64,000 nt of DNA from Chlorops oryzae. Taxonomy: Eukaryota; Arthropoda; Insecta; Diptera; Chloropidae. The stretch spans positions 24,365,881-24,429,880 of the forward strand of contig CM035807.1 in NCBI GenBank assembly GCA_020466095.1. The letters are read 5' to 3'. The position numbers and the translations under genes were made by a program. Of this stretch, positions 46,894-59,080 are shown one piece after another. Every line of letters starts with the position of its first letter. Position 1 is the stretch's first letter. Below the pieces are notes generated by a model. The model searched no databases. It was not told the DNA's origin and worked only from the letters and a program-made list of their open reading frames with translations.

Positions 46894-48223
46894 GTTGCGC
46901 ATTTAGTATAAAAACTGGTAATTTCGAAGAATCTACACACCCAAAAACATTTTGGGACGTCCGTTTCTTAAAAATTTTTTGTTATTGTTTGCAAAAAGCC
47001 CTAAACTGTACCACTGTGCGTAAGATATACCACCGTTTATTCCTGTTTGATGTTTCGGCGACGCTTTAAGAAACTTGAACGTTTCAGTTTTGAGACACTA
47101 CTGGCATATAATATTCTAATCGTGAAAGGAATATGCAAGACATGTGTCGAACAGCAAACGAACGTACGTACGTACGTACGTATACGCATCGTAGGTTTAT
47201 CAGGCTTATGTACATAGGTATGTGGAAGAATGATAAACTTTATGTGAAATTCCTTTTTGCTTTTACCAAGCAGAGGTTATGTGTGCTTAAATTAGCTCAT
47301 TACCCCAATGGCATGGCAAGTGAATACATGAACCAAGCGGTAATTAAGACAACAACGATTGCATGTAAAATTTACAGCTCCTTCGTCAGAGCGCTGTCTT
47401 CAAAGTCGAAGGCTCCATACAGTTGGGCACAGGCAGACGGCTTGGAGACTCCTTCGAAAAGGGCAAAATAAAATCATTGTTCGGAATTCAAGGTTTTTTC
47501 AATAAAAATTATTATTTTTTTTTTATAATTTTTTTTTGACAATGATCGATTGTGATTAGTCGGCTCGATGTGTCTTCGTGTCGTTGTGGCAATGTTTGGC
47601 GTCTTGAAGTTGTTGGCAGTTACGACTACTTATTGATGAGGTTCGACAGCATGATTATCGTTTTAAGGCAAACTGTCGGGCATGCTCATGCAATTAATAT
47701 CATTTTGAACAGCATAAAAAGCACGAACGAAGGGTGCCGGGAAAGAAGATTGAGAGAATTCGATACCCAAATGGCATTCATCTGAACAAAGATTGATTTC
47801 AATTTTGATGGTGACTAGTTCCTTTTGCATACACACAGCCATCATCATCATCATCCACATCATCGACATCGTCGTCGAAGTCGTCGTCGTCATCGTCATC
47901 GATGTGAGAATTCGATTGGTCTTTGATACTGGCTCATTAAGTTCGGATATCGATACCCTTTTCATTTCAGTTTTTATATTCACTGATTCGAAGTAACACT
48001 AGAACGATTCGAAAGGATTTTAAGCCATTCATTTCCATTTCGAATTTCAGCATTGACTTAGGGGAAAAATCAAATAAAATAAATCAAATAAAACGACTTT
48101 GAAAGAAAATATTTTTTCGGTAGCTTTTGAGATTCGCTTTTCTGAGAAAATAATTTCGAGAAAATGCGTTCACGTTTTCTCCTATGCGAAACGTCGATAG
48201 GCGTCTTAGGTAATTATCTGCCC
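46894..48223. other. Unannotated intron DNA
   Basis: An (ACGT)n self-complementary microsatellite lies at about 47163-47182, and a GTCGTC/CATCAT cluster at 47840-47900. No gene. Confidence 0.45.
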
Positions 48224-48441
48224 GATTCTGAATATTCCCGGGGAACGAATTCCCGGGGAATTTACTTTTCTCGAGACTAAAATTCTCCTTTTTCAAATAG
48301 ATGGGGTAAGGAAAATTATGGGTATGGGTGAAATAACCATTTCCCATCAAATTTCTTCCCTCAAATATTTAAAAAAGAAGAATTTTACTCTCAAGAAAAG
48401 TAAATTCCCCGGGAATTTGTTCCCCGGGAATATTCAGAATC
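48224..48441. mobile_element. Foldback MITE, 218 bp, with CCCGGGG blocks
   Basis: GATTCTGAATATTCCCGGGG at the left is mirrored at the right. The arms run about 65 bp with few mismatches, each with two TTCCCGGGGAA-type blocks and a shared AAAGTAAATTCCCC/GGGGAATTTACTTTT core. The loop is about 80 bp. Non-coding; no certain target duplication. Confidence 0.75.
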
Positions 48442-48591
48442 GGTCTGTATATGAAATTTTCAATTCAATGTTATTTCAAATTGAATTTCGAACCCCCACT
48501 GCTTTCCCGTGTCGCTCCAGAAACCGCATGAATTCAATATACATACTTACTAAAAACGCGTAAACGCTTTTTTCTCTTCGAAATATGTATA

Positions 48592-48762
48592 CAGTGTAGT
48601 CTCTCCTTGCGGACACCCCTCTTAAACGGACACTTTTTGGCAATGCTCTAGTCTTCCGGCTTCTCAAATAGTTTCCTCTTAATCGGACAAATGTGTTAAG
48701 CGGACATATTTTTCGGTCCAGTACATACATACATAGGTGTCCGCTTAAACGAGAGTACACTG
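48592..48762. mobile_element. pogo-like MITE, 171 bp, TA-flanked
   Basis: TA|CAGTGTAGTCTCTCC ... GAGAGTACACTG|TA, with GCGGACACC and GGTGTCCGC as inner inverted blocks. Subterminal motifs TTAAACGGACA, TTAATCGGACA, TTAAGCGGACA and the reverse GTCCGCTTAAAC recur. It has the same length as the element at 64-234 but unrelated internal sequence. Confidence 0.8.
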
Positions 48763-51700
48763 TAATTCTAATTGAAAAATTTAGCTGCTTCCTAAAATGG
48801 ATGAGAAAACCGACCTTTCAGAGAGGGTTGATGGCTGGTGTTTCTAAGAAAACATAATCCTTGCCGAAGGATGAAAACTAACTAAGTTCCTCTAAAAAAA
48901 ACTTCTCAAAGCAAATATAATTCTTGGAAAGTTGGCGGATTAAGGTAACTGGCGAAGTTCATGCTTCGTTTGCCAAAGCTGAATCATCTTTAAGGTTTAA
49001 AGGCTGTTTTTTTTTTTTTTTTTGTTTTTGTTTCTTTGTTTATAAATAACATTTATTTAAAAACTCTCTTAAATCAAATATGGCAGGCACTGAGCTTAAC
49101 AATGTAAAAATTAATACACGTAATAAAACATAAATCATACAAAATTCAAGAATGCCTCGAGACCGAGAGAAGAACCCTTAAAAGAAAAAAAGAACAAACA
49201 AAATAAAAGACTCTACGATATTTTTATAAACGTAATTGCAAATCCCACCTGAAATCTTAATCTACCCACTTTCGTCATATATTCACAGGCTGAAAAGAGA
49301 TTTGAAGCTTCGTAGTCTTCAGCGAAACAACGAAAAACCAGAACAGCACCGTCGACGGCGCGACGTCGGATACAATTCATCATAAATATTTTCTTCACTC
49401 TTGCTCTTTTATTTTTGTTTTCCATCAATCTCGTTGTAAAAAGTGTATGAAAAGAAAAACGCCGTGCGATGGTGTAAAGTAAATACCCAACGTTGAGATA
49501 ATGTCAGTCGGACCGTTTACTGTTCGTAGGCGACGTTGGAAACCTTCATGCAGCGGGTTTGGGTCCAACTTGATGCTTCTGCTTTACATGCTTTTGACGC
49601 TGATGTTGATGCTTTTGCTGGAACTGGCGACTGGCGACTGGTGACGGCAACGGTGACGATGACGCTGATGGCAACGGTTCAGTTGAAGACGAACCGGACT
49701 ATTTGTCACCGAGAATGAAGCAATTTATTATCCATCATAAAACTTGTATTTAGTGATAAATACGAACACCTATTGCTATAAGGCATCCAGCGCCTTACAA
49801 CCTTCCCATTTAAACAAAAAAAAAAAAAAAAAAACCATCCCCACAGTAAGCAACTGAAAAAACCAACAAATAGACCAACGGACAAACAGACCGGCTTCGA
49901 CTGAAAGACCGGGCAGATAAACCGTCGGAATTACTAAGCCCTGGCAACGAACGAACGACCGAACCAACGGTCTTTGCTGTAGCCATAATAAATCGGAAAG
50001 CTGGAAATGCCACAGCAAACAGCTTAAAGTATGCATTGTCGTCGTCAGGGCGACAAATCCTTTGACGGTGATAGTGACAGTGACAGTGACGGTGACGGTG
50101 TCACTCGCAGTCGTCGAGTCATAGTCAACAATGAGAGCGCCTCTACATTTGAGATGATCGGATCAGTAAAATGGAATCGTAGAGCACAGCCGCGGCGCAC
50201 AACGGCAAGGCCAAAGGCAAATGAAAAGACAATGGCAATGACGACGGATGTGGCTGTGGATGAGGACTCATGTTGACAATGATGATGGCAGTATTGCCAC
50301 CTTTTTTTTCGTCTGCCAGGTTTTTTGCCCGACTATGAAACAACTCCCTTCGGGAGACATCATCCGACATGTATGCGCGTCAAGGTAATAAATCATACAT
50401 GTATAGAATGGCATTTGCGTTTCGGGAACAAAAAGCGAGAACTCAAATGACAGATAAATAAGGCACGAGCACACGAGTCCGTCCACAGACCCCCAAAAGG
50501 TATGGCAATATGACAAAAGGCAAAAAAAAAAATTCACTCACAATTCGTATTCTCGCATTGCAGTGAGCCCATGAAAGCAATGAAGTAGTAGCCTCCACAA
50601 AGCGCCACCAGTGATAAGAATCAACAGAAACGAGCTTCGAAAAAAGCTCAAAGAAGGGGGGAAAAACCGAAAAAGCAAAAGAGAAAAGAAACCCAAACAA
50701 ATCTTGTGAAACAAAGCAAATCTTTTGGCAAGACTCGAAGGAACGTGTTCTTTAATTATAAATCATATTGGAAGTCTGAAGCTGTCGTCCGCCTGTGCAC
50801 ATTATGAGCACATGAAGCATCCCACACACGACTTTTAATGGCTCTATAGGTACATACATACCGGGGAAGGTGTTATTCAAAGAAGATGAAGAAAATAAAA
50901 AGAAAAGCCTGCCGTTCGTGGAATCAAGAAGCTAATTTCATTACAAGCCAGCAAGCGACAAATCAAATTTGAAACAAGCCAAAATCCAGCTGGAATTTAT
51001 GATTTTTTTCATTTCCTTTTTTGCTTTGGTGTAATAAATGCTTGTTCTTGTCGTTGTTCGGTCTTTATTTATTATTATTATTTTTTTTTTTTTTAATTGG
51101 TGAAGTAATATTCCACATACATGCATCCGTATGCTGACACGCAACCTGCCCCATCGTTTGTGATAAATAAAAAGGCACCAACGCACGAGCAAGCAAACCA
51201 ACCATCGCCAGCCAGCCAGCCATCGAGCCAACGGGAAATAAATTTGTCATCAAAGCCCTGGAATGGGTGAGCGAAAGGGTGACAAAGTCGTCGGTCGGGA
51301 GAGAGCGACAAAGGAGTGCGACCGACAAGTTTGAACAGTTGTAGGAAGAATCAAAGGTTATAATTCATATGTGCGGCGGTGGCGGCGATGCGGACTTCTG
51401 ACCCAGCGCATAGAGACAGTGACATACAGTGGGTCAAAACGGAAGTTGATCGAATGATAACATAAAGGTTATTTGAGGTTGAAGGAACATCGTACCGCAT
51501 GTGAACGAGACTCAGGCCACGGTAGGGTCAAATACAAAAAATGAAAAATATGTACCTATAAAATAATAAGCCGATGGGTTCGACTTTTGATTGCACAATT
51601 TAAATGAGGTGTCCTTTTTTCAAAGCAGGGCCATAAAAGTTGATTAAGCTGAACGAAAAGGGAAGTTTCTTCATTTTGGTGTAAATTAAATATTTTTTTT

Positions 51701-51813
51701 CAAAAGTGTCACAACTCAAAAATCGAATTTTTTCGACTCAAAAATTTATAATGTTTTCAGAATCACAATGTATTGAGCTCCTCCAATTTAACATCAATTT
51801 TAATGCGGCACTT
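48763..51813. other. Unannotated intron DNA
   Basis: TACAGTGGGTCAAAACGG at 51425 looks like a lone transposon end. GTGACAGTGACAGTGACGGT (50072) and GATGCTTTTG-type (49570-49620) short tandems are present. A poly-A tract lies at 49817-49834. No gene is supported. Confidence 0.45.
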
Positions 51814-51970
51814 AGGGTCTTTCCATTAATTACGTAAGGGACATTTTGACCATTTTTGACCCTCCACGTGAGCATATTTAAGCATAAATCAGACTCCGAT
51901 GTAAGCGAACCCTACATAAAAACGACCACCCCCGCCCACCGTAATGCTCACGTATGAAATGGACGGGCCT
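51814..51970. mobile_element. GGGCC/GTCCAT-type short inverted-repeat element, about 157 bp
   Basis: AGGGTCTTTCCATTAATTAC facing, from the right, AGGCCCGTCCATTTCATACG, with inner CCACCCCCGCCCACC. It resembles the widespread arthropod short element whose ends read GGGC(C)GTCCAT..TTACGT (family knowledge, name not certain). Confidence 0.55.
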
Positions 51971-52126
51971 TATAATGCAAAAAATATAAAAATTTCCTTG
52001 GACTTTTTATTTCTTTAAAAAAAATACCGAAACCCCGAAGGAGAAAACTACTTGTTCAAATAATTTTTCACACAACTGAATCTCTGAATATTTTCACTAA
52101 AATTGTCTAAAACTTTTCTATTCATA

Positions 52127-52900
52127 AGGGGTATTCACAAAGGCGTCGGGAAATAGGAAAGTCGGAAAATCGGAAAATTTTAACTGCTTAGAAAGTTGTG
52201 CAAGATACAAAAAAAGTTTAAACATTAGGGTGGTCCTTATTTTAAAATTTTTTTTATTTTTCGCACCCCCGTCATTTTAATATATACCCCGAGAAAACAT
52301 TTCTGTATTTTTTTCAAATTTTTTAAATGACATTTAGGGGTCGCTACCAGCGTTCAAAATTTTCCATATAAACTCCATATAAAAATTTGTTAGTTTCATA
52401 AAATATATTATAAAATTACAGCAGTACAAAAATCCAAGGGGTTTTTAAGCAATTTCTTTAGATTTCAGCTTACTACATAATTGCAACATAAAAAAAAATA
52501 TCAAAAAAATTCCATCACGTCAGAGTTCCAAGTTATTCGCGTATTAAATTTTTAAATACCATTGATGTTTTGAAAATCATATTCCTCAAATATGGTTTGA
52601 GCCATCTTAAAATTTTTAAGGCTTTTGTGTTACTAAAACGTCATTTTTTACTATGAAATCAAAAATAACTTACAAACCTTTAAATTAATGGTAAAAAATT
52701 GTGCTCAAAGTCGAAAAATGTAAAAATGTATGTAAAATTTTCATGTTTTTTCGGGGTATATATTAAAATGACGGGGTGTCGCGCGAAAAATAAAAAAATT
52801 TTTAAAATAAGGACCACCCTATTAAACATTTTTTAAGAAGTCGCAATTTTCCGATTTTCCGACTTTCCAACGTTTTTAACACGCCTTTGTGAATACCCCT
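52127..52900. mobile_element. GGGGTATTCACAAAGG-ended element, interrupted
   Basis: The left arm AGGGGTATTCACAAAGGCGT and the right arm, read inward, are identical for 20 bases. Both then reach GGAAAGTCGGAAAATCGGAA. Without the 592-bp insertion at 52228-52819 it is about 180 bp. Non-coding. Confidence 0.75.
52228..52819. mobile_element. GGGTGGTCC-ended TA-flanked element, 592 bp
   Basis: Arms of about 75 bp starting GGGTGGTCCTTATTTTAAAA and reaching CATTTTAATATATACCCCGA are almost identical apart from a small indel. TA flanks both sides (52226-52227, 52820-52821). It is nested in the 52127-52900 element. No coding frame; probably a Tc1/mariner-type non-autonomous element. Confidence 0.8.
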
Positions 52901-53797
52901 ATACTTTTATACGAGCCCAAAAATTCCAAAGGGCCGATTAAACGCCCATCCTTCTTTCCAAAAAAAAAAAAAAATCTCTTCTACATTTAAAAATGAATAA
53001 ATAAATTAAAATATGTAACGATTTAATTTATAGCATTTGATATAACAATCTGCATTGACATACTTTTACCAGCTAATCGCAATTTATCACAACGCGAACA
53101 CACAACCCACACCCACTGTGTTCTACCATGGGCCAGAGCAGAGCTGAGCAGCGTTGAGCGAAATCGCGTGTGTCTTCTACTTTTTCCTCGAACGCGAGAT
53201 CCGAGACCCGCGACCCGATGACAGTTTCGCATTTATTTTCACTAATTAATAATTTGTTTTGGTTTTTATCGCTCGATGATGAATGCTTTATTGGCTATTA
53301 GTAAGCATTTAATACGAGGGCGTACCCCCGAAACGCAAACATTTGACGCGACGAAACACTCCCGAGTCACGCAATAAAGCAATGCGACACTCTCAGACAC
53401 CAACAGACATACATCCAGACAGGCAGTGCCAAGTTTTTCTTTTTTCTTTCGAGAGCGATGATGACACCCCAGTCAGACATACGACAAGAGAAAAAAAAAA
53501 ATGAAATACCAAAGAAGAAAAAAACATCGAATGGAAAATGGGGGGAAGAAAAGAACACGAAACCAGGACAAACTTCAAGGAATTAAGATAAAGACCTGCA
53601 AATGTAAAAAGTTTACACAATAACTTAACTTAGAAAACAAAAAAGGGATGCCAAAGGACATGTCTAAATAAATTTCTACATCAAAAAGCACAAAATTTGC
53701 GTAAATGGATTTCACAAAAAAAAAAAAAAAAAAAAAACCAACCAAAAAATACCACGAGCAAGTAAGGGTGTTATAGTCAGGCCAGTCTGGCTATAGA
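52901..53797. other. Unannotated intron DNA
   Basis: Poly-A runs at 52962 and 53717; a GC-richer stretch at 53040-53430 has no recognisable gene. Confidence 0.45.
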
Positions 53798-54387
53798 ATA
53801 CCCGACACATGCATATATTTTTGAACATTTTCAAAACAGCCCACAAGACCACGACCAATTATGAAAACTATTCTGGAGATTTTAAGGCAACACGGGGCCC
53901 CATATACGGACTTTTGTCCAACTTCTTTCTGTTAACCGCCCTTTTGCCAGGCCCAAATTTTTCGAAATCTAATCGGAGGCTTAAATATACGCTGAAATTT
54001 TGAAGAGGATGTTAATAACTACAGAGGAAGTCCATATGCCAACTTTTGTTCAAATCCCAATTGAATTTCAGTTGTTAAAGACCATTATCGCAAAAAGCCT
54101 TTTTGCCACGCCCACTTTAAATATTTCTGGAAACTACATTACATGCCCTAAAATAACCTCACATACAATATTTTATTATATTTAAAAAAAATTCCGATCA
54201 TAACAGATCCTAGTACTGGAGGTACCCCTAAAAATGGTCCGATGGGGTCCATTCTCGAACTTGATCTTAATCATGTCGCCAGCAATCGGCATACCCCATT
54301 TCGTCTAGATATCTCAACTCCTTCGATAAGAAAACTGCATACAGACAGACAGACTGACGGGTATAGGGCACAGAGCGTGTCGGGTAT
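53798..54387 (-). mobile_element. Dispersed TATACCCG-type element, copy 2 (590 bp)
   Basis: ATACCCGACAC (53798-53808) is mirrored by GTGTCGGGTAT (54377-54387), which marks both ends. It includes CAGACAGACAGACTGACGGG near the right end and GCCACGCCCAC inside. It aligns with 3392-3885 in the opposite orientation. Non-coding. Confidence 0.7.
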
Positions 54388-57300
54388 AAAAACCACCCAA
54401 AAAAGCGAAAGGAAACTAAGTAGATAAATAAGTAAAAAGTGAAACGGAAATAAAGTTAAAATCCATATGCCTGAAGGCATCCAACTAAGTTAGGTAACCT
54501 AGTTTTAATGGTGAAAGGCAACCCCAAACTTGATGAGCTTGCAACTTTTTTTTTCTATTTTATTTTTTTCGTGTGCGTGCTTGACACCAGGTAAAATAAC
54601 CCGATAAGCCTGCAACATTGCTGCCAGATTTTAGCACATACCTCAACATAACGTCATAGCTCTGGTTTCACCTTACCGCTTGCATGCTTTAAGTCCTTTT
54701 TTGCTCCTTTTTTTTTTTGTTTTTTTTTTTGTTGAAGTTCTATCTTCGCACATCTACAATAACAACAACAAGAACGTAAAACGTTTTCAAGTTGATGCCC
54801 TCACCTATATTTAACTGCCTGCTTCTCCGAATCCTTTTCATATTTTTAGGCATTTGTTTTTACAGCCCGGCCGCATGCCTTTATAGAACAAGGCACTTAA
54901 CCAAAAGTTAAGTACAAACTCGACAGTTTGGAGATCTTTTCTCTTTTTTTCTCTACATCCCTTTTTTTTGCGGGTGAGCATAATTCAAGTGAATTTTATT
55001 TTTTTGCTCCATCAGAGGCGAGCGTTTGAAGGGTTCAAGTGAAGGTCTCTTTTTTGTGGGGAAAATAGTTGAAATGTTTTTTTTTTTTTTAAATCTTAAT
55101 TGGGTAAGTTTATCAGAGTCTAGCTCACGAGGACCTCACGTTGGCGGCGTGGAGAGTTGAGGTTAGTTCACTGGAACACGCATGACCTAACAAGCGCATT
55201 AATAATTCTTCGGCAGAGAAAGCACACACACACACACGATGAAAATTTGCCCTAAATTGTCTGACTGCCTGTGAACATTGTGTAAACAGCAAAATTTGAA
55301 AGGCCAAAAGGTATGTAGGTATGTAGGAAGGTAGAGTCTGGGCACAATCCATAAGCTCTTAACCGTACACCCGTATTGTCATTTAGCTGAAGTGCCACTC
55401 AAACGTTGTTGCTAGCAATCACCCCCCTCCCATACATATGTTGGTACACATACAAAAGTATACGTCCAGTCAATGTCCGCGTCCAGTCAATGGTCGAAGT
55501 GGGCTCTGTCGAATTCCAGTTCGAGTTCGATTTGATGAGCTCTGATGTACCACCACTGTACCTACTTGATAAATTTGAAGCTCTTCTTTACATGGACATT
55601 TGACGCTTCTAACGAGTACGAGTGTGTGGGCACTCATATAACATTTGGACACTCGATATTGAGCACATATCGACGCATGAATGTACGTACGTTCGCTATG
55701 TGAGCATAATGGTCTAACATTGGAGCTGATATTTCGCACAATGCACAAGATCTGAGAGCTTTCTTCGAAAAGTGAAAAATGTCATTTGCAATCGCATTTT
55801 TTGGATACGAGTGCTTTCGGTTATCGAATTTTAGTCGCCATCAAGTACATTCATCCATTGGCAAGCGTTATGGAATATGTACGTACAAATGTAAGTATTT
55901 AAGTACGTATGTATGTATGTACATTTGTGCGGCTTGATGGTCGAAAAATTTCGACATCGTTTATCATTCGTTGTCTGTCGATTGTTCATATGTTTGTGGC
56001 TTTGCGATTTTCCTGACCATTATTTTATCGCATGAGAATGATTTTCCTTCGATGGAACTGAAAATCGAAATGAAAATGAAAATGAAAATGGGAATGGGAT
56101 TTCTGTCGATGTGGCTGTGGCTGTAAATGTGGCCGTGTGCAACAGTCAAACCGCAAAGACGTTAAGCTTTTGTGTTTTATCGCATCGACATCAGGCAAAC
56201 GCAAAGAAAGCATTCACATTCACACAGGCGGTCAGGTCAGTACCGTCCGTCGTCCATATTACCAGGCGATCTCGCTGGCTGTCTGTCTTTCTGCTGTATC
56301 TCTGTCTGTCTGCCTTTTCAATATTTGATTGCCAATTGTATATACGAGAAATCATAGTTTAGGAAATGAAAAATCTGTCCAAGTCATTGTCGAACGATGA
56401 AAGCTTTTCTGTGCTGCCTGCATACTATTTATACTATTTATTCAACGAATGTCCTTAGCAGTCGGAAAATGAGAATTATTTACGATTTATCATTTATCGT
56501 TGATTATATGCTGACCAGTCAAGATCAAAGTAAAATAAATAAATTTTCTTCTGGTAAGTATTTTTTTTTATTTTTCTCCATGAGGATATCTAAAAATTGT
56601 TCACAGCGAAGCACCATTTGATTAAAACTTTCTCTCGTGAGTTTCATGAAATTTTTGCTACTCTCGAAATTAAAGACTCATATTACTATCTAGAAATTAA
56701 TTTCAGAAATTCACAGAATGCTTTTTGCAACACAATCTCTGCTCAAAAAAAAAAAAAAAATTAAAAATATTACAGAAAAGGAAAAATTGTGCATATCCTC
56801 CCAGAGTTGGATTTGTTAAAAATTCGGAGAAATTTTCTTTTCACAAACTGCATGCTGAAACAATTCCATGAAATGAAATTTCATCCTTTTCGCTTTCGTA
56901 CAATGAGTCTCGAGTTTTGTGCTTGTGAGCAAGGATGCTTTCCGAGTTCATTTCTCAGAAAATTAGTTCAAAACGAATGATTTTTCTTCTTAAAAAACTA
57001 TTCTGAAAATGAAACTGAATAAATTTTTCATTCATTGCATCATTTTTTAAACCTGTAAAGGGACTATCGTATTAAGGAAACTATTATTGATGAGTTATTT
57101 TGTAGTTCATTAAATAATGTAGGTATATATGAATATTGATGCGAACTTTTGTGTAGCTATATGAATATTTATGGATGCTTATTTATATAGATTTGTATTC
57201 TTTGTTCCAAATTCAACATCGCTCTCTTTGTGCGTTCTTTAAATAAATAGCAACAATAATTTCATAATCTACTGTGAATGCAACATCCATCGTTCATCGT

Positions 57301-57552
57301 CCGGAAAAACACACTGTTATTAGCCTTGCTATTGTTTGCTTGACTAAGTGCTCAATTAATCGCCGATTCTGCTCACTTCATTGCGTCTTATCTTTTAATT
57401 CATAGACTCCACTTACCGATGAGAAAATGGTGAAGCAATTTGTGCTGGGAAATAGACAATAATTTTGCTCTTTTGTGTTAATATTTTGCAAGAGTTTGGC
57501 CCGCGGAAGTTACCTAAAAAACTCCGAAAGGTGCAGACAATACTCTTAACCT
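54388..57552. other. Unannotated intron DNA
   Basis: T-rich runs (54545-54570, 54710-54730, 55075-55090), a CA run at 55220-55237 and GTATGTATGTAC-type repeats at 55880-55925. GAAATGAAAATGAAAATG tandem at 56065-56092. No gene or paired ends. Confidence 0.45.
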
Positions 57553-57717
57553 GGAGCACGAGAAACCATTGAGCACATTCTCCGTCATTGTCCGGTTTTT
57601 TCCAGGGCGAGACTACAACTGTTCGGAGAACCCTGGCTCGTCGACTCAGACTGTATGACGGAGTTTAACCTATCTACTCTCCTTAACTTCGTGAGGAGGA
57701 CGGGCATGTTTCGGTAA
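57553..57717 (+). pseudogene. 5'-truncated LINE: C-terminal end of a reverse-transcriptase polyprotein
   Basis: An open frame of 54 residues ending at TAA (57715-57717) starts GARETIEHILRHCPVFSRAR and continues LQLFGEPW. The His-X3-His-Cys-Pro pattern followed by an Arg-rich helix and Gly is typical of the zinc-knuckle-like tail after the RT/RNase H region of insect non-LTR elements (R1/LOA/Jockey-type). Roughly 130 bp of apparent 3' UTR follows, to CCTAACCTATC near 57850. Upstream sequence is out of frame, as expected for 5' truncation. Confidence 0.65.
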
Positions 57718-58199
57718 TCATGCGCCTTCAAACTCAACTTAATCGACAGACTGGTTTAAGAATTACCCTGGTATGGCTACGGAACCGTTGGTTCTATGTC
57801 TGGTCTTATTGACCGTCCAGTTCTACCTAACATTTGCTAACCTAACCTATCTAAGAAACTCAATTTTTTCGTGTTCTATTTACAATTTTTTCCGTTTCCA
57901 ATTTCATTTTTTAATTTCAAATGAATTTTTTTTTAAAGGGCATCTATAACTGCAAAAAATTGAGAAAATTCATCTATCTGGCGACAAAAACGGTGCCATT
58001 CAATGGTTATTAATGTTGTCTGTAACCAATATTGCGAAACTTGGCGCTATTTGAGTTTCATAGACAGAAATCTAAGAAAATTATAGTTAAATTAAAATCT
58101 TACAGCGCGGCTCTTAAATACGCCTCAACTCATTAAAAGGCACTCGAAAGTCGCTGTTACTAAAGACTATAAGTACGGTTTGCATGCAGATGGCAGTAC
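57718..58199. other. LINE 3' UTR and flanking intron DNA
   Basis: The first about 130 bp are likely LINE 3' UTR, ending in a CTAACCTAACC run. The rest holds nothing assignable. Confidence 0.4.
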
Positions 58200-59080
58200 T
58201 CTATCTCCATCTTTCGCTCTCTTTCTTCCACACTTTTTTTTGCTCCCCCTCTTTTTCTCTCTCCCTTCTTTCTCTTTTTCTCTCTTTCACTCTTGCTCTC
58301 TTTCACTTTGCTCTCTTTCACTCTTGCTCTCTTTCACTCTTGCTCTCTTTCACTCTTGCTCTTCCTTTCTTACTCTTGCTCTCTTTCACTCTTGCTCTCT
58401 TTCACTCTTGCTCTCTTTCACTCTTGCTCTCTTTCACTCTTGCTCTCTTTCACTCTTGCTCTCTTTCACTCTTGCTCTCTTTCACTCTTGCTCTCTTTCA
58501 CTCTTGCTCTCTTTCACTTTGCTCTCTTTCACTCTTGCTCTCTTTCACTCTTGCTCTCTTTCACTATTGCTCTCTTTCACTCCCTTTTCCTTTCTCTTGC
58601 TCCCTCTTTCGATCTCTTTTCCTCTCTCCAATTCTCGTTCAGTCTCCCTATCTTTCTCCCGCTCTTACGGCTTCTCTCTTTCTCTTACCCTCTTTCTTTC
58701 TCACTCTTTCTCTCTTTTTCTCTCACCATCTCTCAATTTCTTTCTCTCTCACCCCTTCTCCAACGCCCCGCCATACTGTCTGTAATCATCTTGCTCTGCC
58801 TCCCTCTCCCTCCACTCCCATCCCTCTCCCTCTCCTCCCTCCCTCTCTTCCCTCCCCTCTCTCCCTCCCTCTTCCCTCCCTCCCTCCCTCCCTCTCCATC
58901 CTTCTCCCTCCGTCTCCCTCCCTCCATATCCCTCCCTCTCCCACCATATCCCTGCCTCTCCTACTCCCTCTCAACCCATCCCCCTCTCTCTCTCACTCTC
59001 TCTATCAGTGTCTCTCTGTATCTCTCTATATATCTCTATCTGTCTCTCTCTGATTATCCCTATCTTTCTCTTTAAGTAGT
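58200..59080. repeat. Polypyrimidine tract with an 18-copy 16-bp tandem repeat
   Basis: About 880 bp almost wholly C/T on +. From about 58282 to 58583 the unit CTCTTTCACTCTTGCT repeats with 16-bp spacing: I count 18 TTTCAC units plus one variant (TTTCTTAC) and two units short by one base. The right part is CCCTCT/CTCCCT. In the host transcript it would be a purine (GA) tract. Frames here give Ser/Leu/Phe-rich peptides that are artefacts. Confidence 0.95.

Noticed and set aside
9404..50276. Frames made of Asp/Ser/Met/Thr runs near 9600, 24650, 25050, 47850, 49600 and 50050
   Set aside because: All sit on GAY/CATCAT/GTCGTC low-complexity clusters and have partners on the opposite strand.
51425..51700. 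Transposon starting CAGTGGGTCAAAACGG
   Set aside because: No matching inverted right end within reach.
58180..59075. Long Ser/Leu/Phe-rich open frames (200-289 codons)
   Set aside because: They arise in all three frames of a C/T tandem repeat and have no domain or splice context.
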